64,000 nt of DNA from Thecamonas trahens ATCC 50062 (lineage: Eukaryota > Apusozoa > Apusomonadida > Apusomonadidae). Position 1 is the first letter of the stretch, and each line of letters begins with the position of its first letter. This document shows, in pieces, positions 1 to 10,606 of the stretch. The notes beneath the pieces were generated by a model that was given only the letters and a program-made list of their open reading frames with translations, was not told the origin of the DNA and did not search any database. Location of the stretch: positions 14,164 to 78,163 of the forward strand of contig NW_013657665.1 of NCBI RefSeq assembly GCF_000142905.1, read 5' to 3'. Position numbers and translations under genes: made by a program.

Positions 1-459
1 TTCCCCCGCTCCGCCCCCACCCCCCCCCCCCCCCAACCCTGGCATGACCACCACCACCACCACCATGCATTATTTTAACGTTCGCCATTGATTAAAATGG
101 TGACGGCTCGGTGACGACCAGTGACAGCTGCTGGTCTTTCATGCCCATTCGATGGAAAGAGCATTTTTTGCCACCACAAGGGGGTGCTGCTCCAGGCTGA
201 CCTGACCTGCCCGGTCCTTCCCTCCCGGTCCCCCGCCCAATCCCTCTCCGCCCTTCCCTCTCTCCCTCTCCTTGACCTCGACTTGCTGCCCATCATCAAT
301 ATGGTCATGCACTTGGTCTCTACCTCCATCTTTGCCAATACTGGTTCGGCTGCTCCCTTGTACTCGCCTATGTCGTCTCCGGTCTGTGGGCTCACCTCCC
401 CCCCCTCCCCCCCCCCCCACTCCTGTGGCGTGTGTGACGACAACAGTCAGAACAAGGTC
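1..459 (+). other. 5' region of the ENTH gene; C-rich tracts, missing first exon
   Basis: No complete gene is visible here. There are C runs at 21-34 and, interrupted by one T, at 398-418. A 3' splice site (AG at 449-450) lies 31 bases after the second run, directly before the first residues that match epsinR proteins (NKVMNYSE). In epsinR homologues about 15-20 residues precede this motif, so a short first exon probably lies upstream, possibly outside the window. I could not identify it. Confidence 0.4.
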
Positions 460-2092
460 ATGAACTACTCAGAGATCCAGGTCAAGGTTCGTGAGGCGAC
501 AAACAACGAAAAGTGGGGCGCATCAGGATCGCTCATGTCGGACATTGCCGCTGCTACCCATGACTACACTCAGTATCGTGAGCTGATGGAGACGCTGTGG
601 AAGCGGCTGGATGCCGATGGCAAGAATTGGCGCCATGTCTACAAGGGCCTCCAGCTGCTGCAGTACCTCATCATCAACGGCTCGCCGAGGGTCATTGACG
701 ACGCTCACGACTCCATCTCCCGCATTCGCACTCTGGCCAAGTTCCAGCACGTCGACGACGAGGGCGTCGACCAGGGCGCAAACGTTCGCCATCGCGCAAA
801 GGACATTGTCGACCTACTCAACGACACTTCCCGCCTCCGTGCCGAGCGCAAGAAGGCCCGTGAGAACAAGAAGAAGTACTCGGTCGCCCTCTCCTCCTCG
901 GGCGGCCTCTCGTCTGCAAGGGCTCGGCGCGCTACGGCCGCTCCTCCGGTGACCGCTCCGGCGACCGCTCCGGCGACCGTTCGGACGACGCTCACTACAC
1001 CAGCTCTCGATACTCGGACGACCGCTCCGCTCCCCGCCCCCGCCACGACGACTCTGACAGCACCCGCTCGCGCCCGCGTGCCCCGTCAGGCGACTCCGCC
1101 GCCGGTTGCCGCCCCGGCCCCAGTCGCTGCCCCGGCCCCGCTCGGTGGTCCGGCTCCGGCCGCCGCCCCGGCCCGCGCCGGCCCGCGCCGCCAACCTCAT
1201 CGACTTTTCTGCCGCACCTGCGCCTGCGCCTGCGCCTGCCCCGGCCCCGGCCCCGGCTGCCGCCCCGGCTGCCTTTGGCGACTTTGCCGCCGCCTTTCCC
1301 ACTCCTGCCGCTGCTCCACCCGCACCTGCACCAGCCACCTTTGCCGCCGCCTTCCCAACATCGGCCGCAACACCTGCTCCGGCACCGGCCGCTGCTGCGC
1401 CGTTCGGTGACTTTGCCGGCGCCTTCCCGACACCGGCCACAGCACCTGCTCCGGCACCCGCCGCTGCTGCGCCGTTCGGTGACTTTGCCGCCGCCTTTCC
1501 GACGCCGGCGGCCGCGCCCACTCCGGCAGCCGCGCCTACCCCGGCGGCTGCGCCCGCCCTCGGCCCCCCGCTGCTGGGCTCGGGCTCGGGCGGAGGCCTG
1601 CTCGACTTTGGCGGAAGTGCCGCGCCCACCTCGACGGCCGCGCCCGCCGCCCCGGCCCAGGCCGCCGTCCCCAAGGCCAACGTTGACCCGAACGACCTCT
1701 GGGCTGCCGTCTCGCTCGACTTTGTCAACGACGCCGCGCCCAAGCAGGCGCCCAAGCCGTCCAAGTCGCTCGACGGCTCCATCCAGGCCATTGACACTCG
1801 CGAGGTCAAGACCGCCGACGGCTCGGGCGGACCCAACTACTTTGTCAACGTCCCGCAGACCACCGCCCGCACCCCGGCCTTCGGCGGCCTCGGCGCAGGC
1901 TATGCCGGTCGCCCGGCCCAGCAAGCACCTGCACCCGCGGGCTTTGGCGCCTTTGGCGCCCAGACAACTGCGCCCGCGCCAACTGGCTTTGGCGCATTTG
2001 GCGCGCCCGGTACCAACCCGGCACCGGGCATCGGCCAGCAGGGCTTTGGCGGCGTCAAGCCGTACTCGCAGCCTGGCGTTTTCTGGCAATGA
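460..2092 (+). CDS. ENTH-domain protein, epsinR/CLINT1-like (two frame breaks)
   Basis: Clathrin-adaptor type protein that would bind phosphoinositide membranes and help form trans-Golgi/endosomal vesicles. The ENTH domain (first ~140 residues from 460) shows the family motifs KVREATNNEKWG, SLMSDIA, GKNWRHVYKGL and DDEGVDQGANVR, then the epsinR-like basic stretch RLRAERKKARENKKKY. After this come an Arg/Ser/Asp-rich linker and an Ala/Pro-rich tail with repeated FGDFAAAFPTP units, LIDF, LLDF and several DLW/FGAFGA adaptor-style motifs. The coding frame moves twice, each time as if one base were lost: near 917 (ENTH to linker) and between about 1080 and 1190 (linker to tail). With both corrected the product is ~544 aa from this Met. 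The Met at 460 is probably internal, because homologues have ~15-20 more N-terminal residues. The family call is firm; the exact linker sequence is not. Confidence 0.82.
1171..1190 (+). repeat. 10-bp tandem duplication in the epsin-like gene
   Basis: The decamer GCCCGCGCCG occurs twice head to tail. A 10-base duplication shifts the frame by one, and it sits exactly where the Ala/Pro tail changes frame. It may be a real allele or a sequence error. Confidence 0.6.
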
Positions 2093-2108
2093 ATAATACA
2101 CTGACCTT

Positions 2109-3056
2109 TTACCGTGGCACATCGTGTGGCCGTGCATTGTACGCCGCGTGCGCCGCCTCGAGCACAGACCCGCGCTGCAGCAGCAAGCCAAGCGTTGCCT
2201 GCTGGTAGTACTCGTCGCCAAACGCCGCAAGGTTGCCGATGACGTCGTCCAGGAGGTGCGCCCGCCCCAGCGAGGCGTCGGCAATATCGCACTTGACATG
2301 CGTGATGTGGACGTGAAAGTGAAAGTAGGACGGCACGTAGTGCACAAACGCCTGCAGCTCGCTCACTGGCACCCCATAGTGCGCCGCCACCGCCGCCTTG
2401 CCTGGCCCGGCAATGTTGCGCAGCAGTGGAAGATGCTCCGCCCGCAGCGATCGCAGCGTCCGGATCCCACGCCGGTGCGGGAGGACTACCACATACAACT
2501 GCTCGGCATTCGCCCCGTCCCACTTGAGGTCAGGGAGGAGCACAAAGCCAGTGTCGACGTCGTCGTCGGCAAAGATGACCCGATCCGCCTCGGCCTTGCC
2601 CTCGAGGATGTTGTAAACCCACGCCAGCGCATCTTCGCCAACCGAAGCCACATATGCCTCGGTCACCAGTCGCGCCGCCTCGCCGGTCTCGCTGATCATC
2701 ACCATCTCTGCGGCAGTGTACTTGGCGACGTGCTTGTCAGACGCTGGGCAGATGACATCCACGTTGACTCCGCCGATGGCACCAGCATCGTCCTCGCCAC
2801 GACACACACCATCATACTTGGCATACACATCGTTCTGCAGCGTGCACCCAAGCTTCATCTCGCCGCTCGCCCACTTGCTCAGCTCGGCAAGTTCCGAGCA
2901 CGGCAGATGCTTCTTGGTGACGCGGACAACTGCCCGCTCGCCCGCCAGCTCGCCCTCCAACGCCACATACTTACTCTTCTCAGAGCTGGCCAGCACTCGC
3001 TTGGCCTTGAACTCTGCCAGACTCTCCAACGACGCCAGCTCGGGCCTCGCCGACAT
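2109..3056 (-). CDS. DCPS: Scavenger mRNA-decapping enzyme DcpS
   Basis: HIT-family pyrophosphatase that hydrolyses the m7GpppN cap remnant left after 3'-to-5' mRNA decay. The 315-residue length is usual for the family. The N-terminal half is the domain-swapped dimer region. The central block (residues ~157-215) has the DcpS hallmarks VIFADDD, LLPDLKWD and HRRGIRTLRSL followed by EHLPLLRNI. The catalytic histidine triad is HFHVH at 246-250, with an additional His at 239 in FVHYVPSY, as in animal DcpS. The chosen ATG (complement of 3054-3056) gives a full-length protein with no intron. It is convergent with the ENTH gene, with stop codons 16 bases apart. Confidence 0.95.
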   Translation of the reverse strand: MSARPELASLESLAEFKAKRVLASSEKSKYVALEGELAGERAVVRVTKKHLPCSELAELSKWASGEMKLGCTLQNDVYAKYDGVCRGEDDAGAIGGVNVDVICPASDKHVAKYTAAEMVMISETGEAARLVTEAYVASVGEDALAWVYNILEGKAEADRVIFADDDVDTGFVLLPDLKWDGANAEQLYVVVLPHRRGIRTLRSLRAEHLPLLRNIAGPGKAAVAAHYGVPVSELQAFVHYVPSYFHFHVHITHVKCDIADASLGRAHLLDDVIGNLAAFGDEYYQQATLGLLLQRGSVLEAAHAAYNARPHDVPR

Positions 3057-3205
3057 GTTGTTTCACTTGGCCTCTCGGATGGAGATGAGTGTCGGCCGAG
3101 ACCCAACCAAGGTCCGGCCAATGCCCGTGTCCGAGCCGAGGCTGTCGCCTGCACCACCGCCATCACAAACGCACGCGCACAACCACATGTTAATCACTGA
3201 CCTTG

Positions 3206-4450
3206 TTACACTTGGATGTATGAAGAGTTGTCATCTGAAGACGTTGAGGTGACCGAGCGGCGGCGGCGACGGCTGCCGGTAAACTCTTGCTCAAAAGTGG
3301 CCAGGTCCGAGTAGTAGTTGCGGACGAGCACGACGCAGGGAATGATCAGGATGGCGAGGACGGCGATGCTGATGACCGTCACAATTCCGTTCTCGTTGCG
3401 GAGCGAGTCTTGCGAGACAGAGTCGTCAGAGTAGTACACGTAGTACACACCGACATTGACCACAAAGATAGCAACGGTAAGGCCGACCATGAGCCAGAAC
3501 ACAAGCTTGGCACGGCTCGCCTTGGCGCGCGCTGTCGTCGCCGAAAGCAGGATGCAGCTGGTGACCAGCATGCCGAGGCCAACGGCAATCGCGCCTACGC
3601 CGACCACCCACGACATCGTCTCGTCCTGCCCGTCCTTGGTCGCCACCAGCGGCATGTCAAACGGCAGCACAATCCAGATCGCCGCCACAATGGCAGCAGC
3701 CGCCAGCAACATCCACCACAGCGCCGTGGCACGCATCGAGCCTACCGCCGGCCGCCGATCAGGCCGGTACTTTTCCCGCACTCGCTGCGCTTCGGCCCGC
3801 AGCGCGTGCATGCCGTCCGACGACAGCGACGCGACGTCGTCGACAAGCTTGCGGTCGATGACCACCACGTCCACCTTGTCCACCTCTTGGTCGGTCGTCG
3901 ACGGCTCTGACTCGCCTGTCTGCCTCGCCTTGGCTTTCTTCTTAGCCCGGGCCTTGGCCTTGGCCTTGGCCTTCTTCCTCCGCGACCGGCTGCTCTCCAG
4001 CAACGGCACCGCGCCGTCGCTCTCATCATCAGCATGGATGATAAGGGCCACCTTTTCTTCCTTGTCATGCGTCGCCACCTCGCAGATCTCGTCGACAGTT
4101 CGATTGAGTGCATCCAACTCTAGTCCGGAAGGACTCTTTCCCAGCACTGGAACTCTCTCCGCGCCGTTCTTGCCCGAGCCAGCCTTGATCCCGGCCATCA
4201 TCACACCGCCAGCATCATCGTCATAGTACGCGTACTCGTAGCCGGACTCTTCGTCACTATCACCATCGTCATCACTGCTATCGTCGTTGCTCTTGTACTC
4301 GTACTCGTACTCGTAATCGCCACTCTCCTCGGAATCAGCATCGGTATCATCATTCCCAGTCTCAGTCTCATCAGTCCCCGTCTCGGTCTCCGTCTCCGAC
4401 TCGGACATGCTCTCGTACTCGTACTCGTACTTGTAGTCACCAGACGACAT
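3206..4450 (-). CDS. Four-TM protein with Tyr/acidic repeats and a KA-rich basic tract
   Basis: Not a family I recognise. The 414-residue product starts MSSGDYKYEYEYES and has an ~80-residue tail rich in E, D, Y, S and T with repeated YEYEYE blocks. Then come an acidic/neutral stretch, a basic Lys/Ala repeat (KKAKAKAKARAKKKAKAR), and four hydrophobic segments at roughly residues 237-260, 279-305, 319-345 and 356-380. The cytoplasmic tail has RRRRR and ends in YIQV, which fits a class II PDZ ligand pattern. No signal peptide is seen. The start is the first in-frame ATG. Two other genes in this window (38079-41207 and 41244-42413) share the Asp/Glu-Tyr tract, which suggests a shared lineage-specific motif. 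Confidence 0.75.
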   Translation of the reverse strand: MSSGDYKYEYEYESMSESETETETGTDETETGNDDTDADSEESGDYEYEYEYKSNDDSSDDDGDSDEESGYEYAYYDDDAGGVMMAGIKAGSGKNGAERVPVLGKSPSGLELDALNRTVDEICEVATHDKEEKVALIIHADDESDGAVPLLESSRSRRKKAKAKAKARAKKKAKARQTGESEPSTTDQEVDKVDVVVIDRKLVDDVASLSSDGMHALRAEAQRVREKYRPDRRPAVGSMRATALWWMLLAAAAIVAAIWIVLPFDMPLVATKDGQDETMSWVVGVGAIAVGLGMLVTSCILLSATTARAKASRAKLVFWLMVGLTVAIFVVNVGVYYVYYSDDSVSQDSLRNENGIVTVISIAVLAILIIPCVVLVRNYYSDLATFEQEFTGSRRRRRSVTSTSSDDNSSYIQV

Positions 4451-4719
4451 GCTTGCAACCACAACCACAAGCTACTTGCTTGAACAAGCAAGGTACGGCT
4501 GATAGGCAAAGAGGTGCAACACCAAGAGTGGGGGCGGGGGAGGTGTGCGTGTGCGTGTGTGGGTGTGTGGGTGTGGTAGGTGGGTGGGTGTGGCGGGAAA
4601 CGAGCACAGTGCCACCAACCAAAGTCGGGCGATTGTTCGTTGGTGGTTGATTCGTCGCCAGCGTGGGTTCGCGTTGTTCGTTTGAGAATACTATTTACTT
4701 CCCACAAAACGAGAAACAG
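4451..4719. other. Short spacer with GT-rich low complexity
   Basis: The spacer separates two minus-strand genes. It contains a GTGTGCGTGTG-type low-complexity run around 4545-4590. No gene is seen. Confidence 0.6.
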
Positions 4720-7700
4720 TTACCGCCGCGGAACAGGGGCAGGGCGGGCGGTGGTGGTTTCGTTGGCGATCTTCTTGAGATAGGACATGGGGAAGATGCC
4801 AGTGGCGCCAGTGGCAATCATATTGCCCGAGCCCCATCCGTCATCGTACTGCTCTTTGACTAGGAGCCGGTCGCCGACGGTGAATGAGAGCTCGTCCGAC
4901 TCGCGGCCCGCAAATGCGTAGATGGCCTCCCAGGTCTCGCCCTCCGCGGGCCTGACCGGCGCTGGCGGCGAATCAGCCGTGATCGCAGCAAAGCCGACCG
5001 GGCCTGGTGTGGCGAGCTCAAACTCCATGTCGTTGCCAGCAATGGTGCTGGTGTCGTCGTAGGTGCCAAAGTTCATAGCAGCCCTCTTGTTGGACCGCCG
5101 CCTCCACACGGTGGCGATGGCGACGGTGAGGAGGCAGCACGCAGCGAGGCCGGTGCCGACTGCAATCAGGAGCCACGGCTTGTCCTTGGCGTTGGCGATC
5201 GAGATCGGCGACGACGGCGCCGCCCGCCCGGTGTTGATGTCACGGGCCACGACTTCAAAGTCGACGCTTGCCACGCCCGGCGCCCGGAAGACCGAGATGA
5301 AGAGCAGGCCAGAACGGGTCGAGTTGATGACAAACGACTGCTCCTCGAGCTCGGGCGCTTCCGACCGGTACTCGTGGATGACGAGACCCTCGGCCTTGGC
5401 AGGAATTTCCGAGAACGAGCCGTAGAGGAAGACGTCCGACGTGGCCCGGGTGCTCGCCCCGTTTGCTCCGCGGGTCGGTCGGACCGAAACGACAATGTCG
5501 ACGCCGCCCTGGACCACCAGCGAGTACGCCCGACCCTCGCGCGTGCTTTCAAGCGCGTGCGAGAGGGCAAAGCCGAGGTTGAGAGGGTCCGGCCCGATCG
5601 AGCACGACGGGTCCGAATCCCAGCCAAAGGTGCACTCGCAGACCGAGTGGCAGCAGAGCCCGTTGAGCCCGCACCCACCTGGACAGCTGTTCTCGCCCTC
5701 GCACACCGCGTCGATCCCGTTGCATGCATCGTTGATGGTGCAGTCCTGCTGGTCGTCGCAGCTCGTGCCTGCAGGCGCTGGGTCGTTGTGGCACACCTCG
5801 TCGCCGCCGCACGTGTCGATGGTGCAGTCGAGCCCATCGTCGCACTGTGCGTCGGTGAGGCAGCAGAACGGCTGCGTAGTGCACGTTCCGCCACCGTCGC
5901 ACAGCCCGTTGCACGTCGGCGTCGAGCACACCTGGGTCGTCGGCTCAAACTGGCATCCGGATGAGCAGCAGTCGCCGTTGTCCGTGTTCCCGTCGTCACA
6001 CTGCTCGCCAGCCTCCAGGATGCCGTCGCCGCAGGTGAAGAGGCACCCGGCCGGGTTCGACCCGACGCATGCGTTCGGCCCGCTTCCGTCACAGGTATCG
6101 CTGGTGCCGTCACATGCAAAACCGTTGTCACACGAGGTGCCTGGCGGGAGGAAGGTGTCAGCCGGACAATCGTCCGAGCTCGCACTGCACACCTCGGGCT
6201 GGTCGCACAGATTGCCAGCTGCTGAGCGGCAGACCTCGCCGGCCCGCCTCGCGTTGGCCGGACACGCGCCCGAGCTGCCAGTGCACCGCTCCTCGACGTC
6301 GCACACGCCGGCGACCGGGCGGCACACTGTAGCCGACGACTTGAATCCGTCGGCAGGGCACGCCGCCGAGTTGCCCGGGCAAGTCTCGGCGTTGTCGCAC
6401 GGCCCGGCTGCAGCCCGGCAGACATACGACGACGGCCGGAAGCCGTCGGCAGGACACGCCGCCGCGTTGCCAGGGCAGGTTTCAGCCACGTCGCATCCAC
6501 CGGCAGTAGGCCGGCACACATGCGACGACGGCCGGAATCCATCGGCCGGGCAGCTCGCCGAGTTGCCAGGGCACGTCTCGACCACATCGCACGGACCGCC
6601 CGACGCCCGGCACACTGTTGCCGAACTGCGGAAGCTGTCGACCGGGCAGCTCGCCGAGCCACCGGTACAGGTCTCCGCGACATCGCAAAGCCCGGCCGAC
6701 GCGCGGCAGACAACCGAGTTTGGCTGGAAGCTGTCTGCCGGGCACGCCGCCGACGAGCCGGTGCAAGTCTCGGCCACGTCGCACACGCCTGCCGACGCGC
6801 GGCAGGTGAACGACGACGGACGGAAGCTATCTACCGGGCACGCCGCCGACGAGCCGGTGCAAGTCTCGGCTAGGTCGCAAGCGCCCACCGACGGGCGACA
6901 GACAGTCGCCGACAACGCGAGGCTGTCTGTTGGGCAAGTCGGCGACGAGCCGGTGCAGGTCTCGGCCACGTCGCACGGCCCAGCCGCCGGGCGGCAGACC
7001 GTTGACGAGCTCTCGAGCTCGCAAGTCGACGAGCAGCAGTCGCCGTTGACCAGGTTGCCGTCGTCGCACTGTTCGCCGGCCTCGACCACACCGTTGCCAC
7101 ACGCACACGTCGTCGGACCAGAGCATGTTCCGGCCCGTCGCATGTGTCTGGCGACGAGCACACGTCACCGTCGTTACACGAGGTGCCGGCTGGCGCAAAG
7201 CCGTCGGCCGGGCAGGACGCTGACGAGCCGGAGCAAGTCTCGGCCACGTCGCATGTGCCCGCTGATGCGCGGCAGACTTGCGAGGACGGCCGGAAGCTGT
7301 TGGCCGGGCAGGAAGCCGATGAGCCAGTGCAGGTCTCAGCCACATCACACACGCCTGTTGAGGCGCGGCAGACGTACGAGGACGAGCGGAAGCTGTTGGC
7401 CGGGCAGGAAGCCGACGAGCCAGTGCAAGTCTCAGCCACATCACACACGCCTGTTGAGGCGCGGCAGACGTACGAGGACGAGCGGAAGCTGTTGGCCGGG
7501 CAGGAAGCCGACGAGCCAGTGCAAGTCTCAGCCACATCACACACGCCTGTTGAGGCGCGGCAGACGTACGAGGACGAGCGGAAGCTGTTGGCCGGGCAGG
7601 AAGCCGACGAGCCAGTGCAGGTCTCAGCCACATCACACACGCCTGTTGAGGCGCGGCAGACGTACGAGGACGAGCGGAAGCTGTTGGCCGGGCAGGAAGC

Positions 7701-9847
7701 CGATGAGCCAGTGCAGGTCTCAGCCACATCACACACGCCTGTTGACGCGCGGCAGACAACCGAGTTCGACCGGAAGCCATTGGCCGGGCAGCTTGCTGAC
7801 GAGCCAGTGCAGGTCTCGGCCACATCGCACACGCCCGCCGACGCGCGGCAGGTGTACGACGACGGCCGGAAGCCATTCGCAGGGCAGCTCGTGGAAACGC
7901 CGTTGCAGGTCTCGGCCACGTCGCACGGACCGGTCGATGCGCGGCAAGTTGTGCCCGCCGTCGCCACAGCATTGGCCGGGCAGCCGGCTGACGAGCCAGT
8001 GCAGGTCTCAGCCACATCGCAAACACCGACCGCCGACCGACAGGTGTACGACGACGGACGGAACTGGCACGCCGAGGTGCAGCAGGCCTGCGACGGCGGG
8101 TCGCACTGCTCGCCGGCCTCAACAATCGAGTTGCCGCACGAGGCACCCGAGCCCGACGGCGGGCCAGAGTAAAGGATGCGGTACTCGCCGAGCGAGCCGT
8201 AGTCGGTGTATCCGGTTCCGGTGGGGGAGCCCTTGCCGACGCCGTCGACACGGAGGTAGTAAGTAGTGCCGGCAACGCCCGAGTATGTGACGACGGCCTT
8301 GACATCGGATGCAGGGTTGACGGTAGAAACGAGTGAAGAGCCGGCGTACAGCCGGGCCTCGATGTCGAGGTTGTAGTAGTTGGCCGACGCCGGCTCGACG
8401 GTAAAGGTCATCGAGCCCGACGAGCCAATGGTGATCTTGAAGTAGTCGACGTCGGTGCGGGTCGAGATGAAACCAGATCCGGCCGGGGTTGAGCCGTCGT
8501 TGAGGGTTGTGCCCGAAGTCCGCGAGTTGGAGTGGTCATCGGCGCGGAAGCCAAAGCCGTTCGAAGAGCCACCCACGATGGCGAGGTCATCCTGCTGCTG
8601 ACTGGCGTCAGCATACTCACCGCGTGACCACTGCACAAGGTCCTGGTAGTAGCCGACGCCCATGATGGGGGCCCAGCCGGTGATGCCCGAGCCATGGCCG
8701 GTGTAGTAGCCGGCCGACGAGGTGCCATCGTGGGAGAGACCCATGTTATGGCCGACCTCGTGCGAGCCAGCCTCGCCACAGAACATGGCGTTGCCTGATC
8801 CGAGGCGCCTGGTGAAGACCCACGACGGCTGGTAGTTCTGGTTGGACCGCGAGAAGACGCCGACGTAGGCGACGCCGCCGGCGTTCGGTACCACGCGTCG
8901 GTGATGGTAAAGACGCAGCGGACACGGCGGGACTCGGAGACGGCGTTGTAGACGGCAACGTTGGTGGTGACGGTGATCTCGAATGGCGCGTAGTCTTCGG
9001 CCATAAGCTCCCAGATCTGCGAGATGCGGGCGAGCTCGGTCGACGAGAACGAGTTTGTGTTGGAGTCGATGTCGTACGGACCGGCAACAATGCTTCCCCA
9101 CGCCGAGCCGGACGCGTCGTGTCCGTCAAAGTCGAGAAAGATGACGTACGGCGAGCCGGGCTTGGAGTTGTGGAGCGGCGGGTTGAGGACGCGGGTGGCG
9201 ATGGTGTCGCGTGCCGGGTCGTAGTCGTCGTTCGGGTCCTCCGCCGCCAGTGCCGTCTCGCGGCAGATGTGCTCATCAATGTGGATGCGCCGGAGAAGAA
9301 CATGGCCGTCGACGCCATCAGCCTGGGTCTCCCACCGGAACGCAGTGTCGTGGTCAAAGAGCGAGAGCTCGCCAAAGACGTGCTCGCCCGAGTTGGTGAT
9401 GTGGAGGGAGAACCGCCCGCCAGAAGCAAAATGCGACGGCGAGCCGGCGAGACGGTCCTCAGCAGTCAGCGGTGCGTCCGGCGAGTCGACAACCCGCCCG
9501 ATAATCATCAGCTCAGAGCCGTCGTCCGAGTGGCTCACCGAGACTGCACGGCCGTAGACCGGGCCGAGCTCGGGCGCCACTTCGGCCGAGAGCACCTCGA
9601 GTACAGGGATCTCGTGGAGGAGCAGGTTGGTGTTCCGCATATCCGGATGAACGTGCACCTTGTGCACCGTCCGCGGCAGCTGGCTCGGGTCAGCAAACCG
9701 TGCAGCCACAGGATGCGCATCGTGGTGCGGCGACGACGTGTCGTGGTCAGCCACCTTTGTCGCTGCAGGGAAGAGCGGCAGAACGTCAGCAGTGGCAACA
9801 GCCACCATACACACAGCCACCAAGAGTAGCATACGCATACGGTACAT
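4720..9847 (-). CDS. Membrane zinc metalloprotease with ~18 disintegrin-like repeats and SH3 domain (two frame breaks)
   Basis: A single type I membrane protein of ~1709 aa if two lost bases are allowed. In order: signal peptide ([17 protein letters not shown]); a pro-region-like domain; a metzincin catalytic domain with the zinc site [13 protein letters not shown] (first His codon at 8762) and a Met-turn candidate in APIMGVGY; a pre-peptidase-C-terminal-like beta domain; then Cys-rich units of ~32 residues with the core [19 protein letters not shown], which is the second half of an ADAM disintegrin domain. There are about nine units, then a [16 protein letters not shown] module, about nine more, and another such module. 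A TM helix ([18 protein letters not shown], ~5120-5180) and a C-terminal SH3 domain ([35 protein letters not shown], ~4770-4950) follow. Frame breaks are near 8890 (catalytic domain) and 7130 (repeat array). Catalytic residues are intact. Whether the repeats bind integrin-like partners is unknown. Confidence 0.85.
7250..7745 (-). repeat. Near-identical 96-bp coding repeats (disintegrin-like units)
   Basis: Tandem copies with a 96-bp period encode 32-residue units. Four copies (RSSSYVC type) are almost identical even at silent positions, and flanking copies differ progressively. Outer units have drifted much further, which indicates recent local expansion in the middle of the array. Confidence 0.85.
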
Positions 9848-10358
9848 GGCTGTGGGCGGACCGAAGGGTTGGGGGTTGGGGGGGGGGGGGTGAGCGGAGG
9901 GCGGGGAGGAGGGCGGAGGGGAGGGGGAGTGACACGATTGTGATCATGGCCTGTGTTCAACCAGAGCGAAGAAGGGCCAAAAAAAGGGTATTGTCAGAAG
10001 AACACACCAAGCGTCAGCCAACAACCACCGCCATGGGCAGTGGCGCCAACTTCAAGACTAACTGGGTAGAGCGTGCTGTGTCTGGTACGTACTTTCTCGT
10101 GTGTGAGACGAGGGAATACACCTACGACCATGACCTCCTTGGCTGTGGCCGTTGGTGGCAGGCAGAGGTCAGTCGGTGGCGGCCATGCTTGCGGCGCACG
10201 ACCTTTTTCCGCTCGCCGACGACGACTCGGCGACTCGGCTAATGGTCGGTTCGGTTGGTTCGGTCGGTCGGTCGGTCGGTTCGAGCGACGGTCGGTCTCG
10301 CAGGCCAGAGGGGCCAGGCCTGTGGCATCTGTCTTGTTGTATTCTCCAGAGGGCAGCC
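9848..10358. other. Divergent spacer between metalloprotease and SNRPE
   Basis: This is presumably a shared promoter region. It holds a 13-G run at 9878-9890 (C on the metalloprotease sense strand, about 30 bases before its ATG). There is also a short plus-strand open stretch starting ATG at 10033 (MGSGANFKTNWVERAVS) that ends at a good donor-like GTACGT. It could be a 5' exon of SNRPE or of nothing; I cannot decide. A GGTCGGTTCG-type run lies at 10240-10290. Confidence 0.4.
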
Positions 10359-10531
10359 ATGTCGGAGACTGGAGAGGCGATGACACAACCTATTGTAAGT
10401 GGTGGGTGGGGGGTTTGGTTGAGCTGGGGGTGGCGGGGTGGGGGTGAGGTGAGAGGGAATGTGTAAAGTGGGCGGGGGAGGGGGGGACGGGGAGGAGGAG
10501 GATGGGGGGGTGGAGGCTGGTTGGACTCACG

Positions 10532-10606
<75 letters not shown>

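Noticed and set aside
883..920. A 38-base GT...AG intron to explain the first frame change in the epsin-like gene
   Set aside because: It fits in phase, but the donor (GTCGCC) is poor, the size is very small, and a single lost base near 917 explains the change in the same way as the other breaks.
5441..8266. Very long open frame opposite the disintegrin repeat array
   Set aside because: It is a mirror of the Cys-rich repeats on the other strand (GC-rich codons without stops). The minus-strand reading has conserved cysteines and domains; this one has none.
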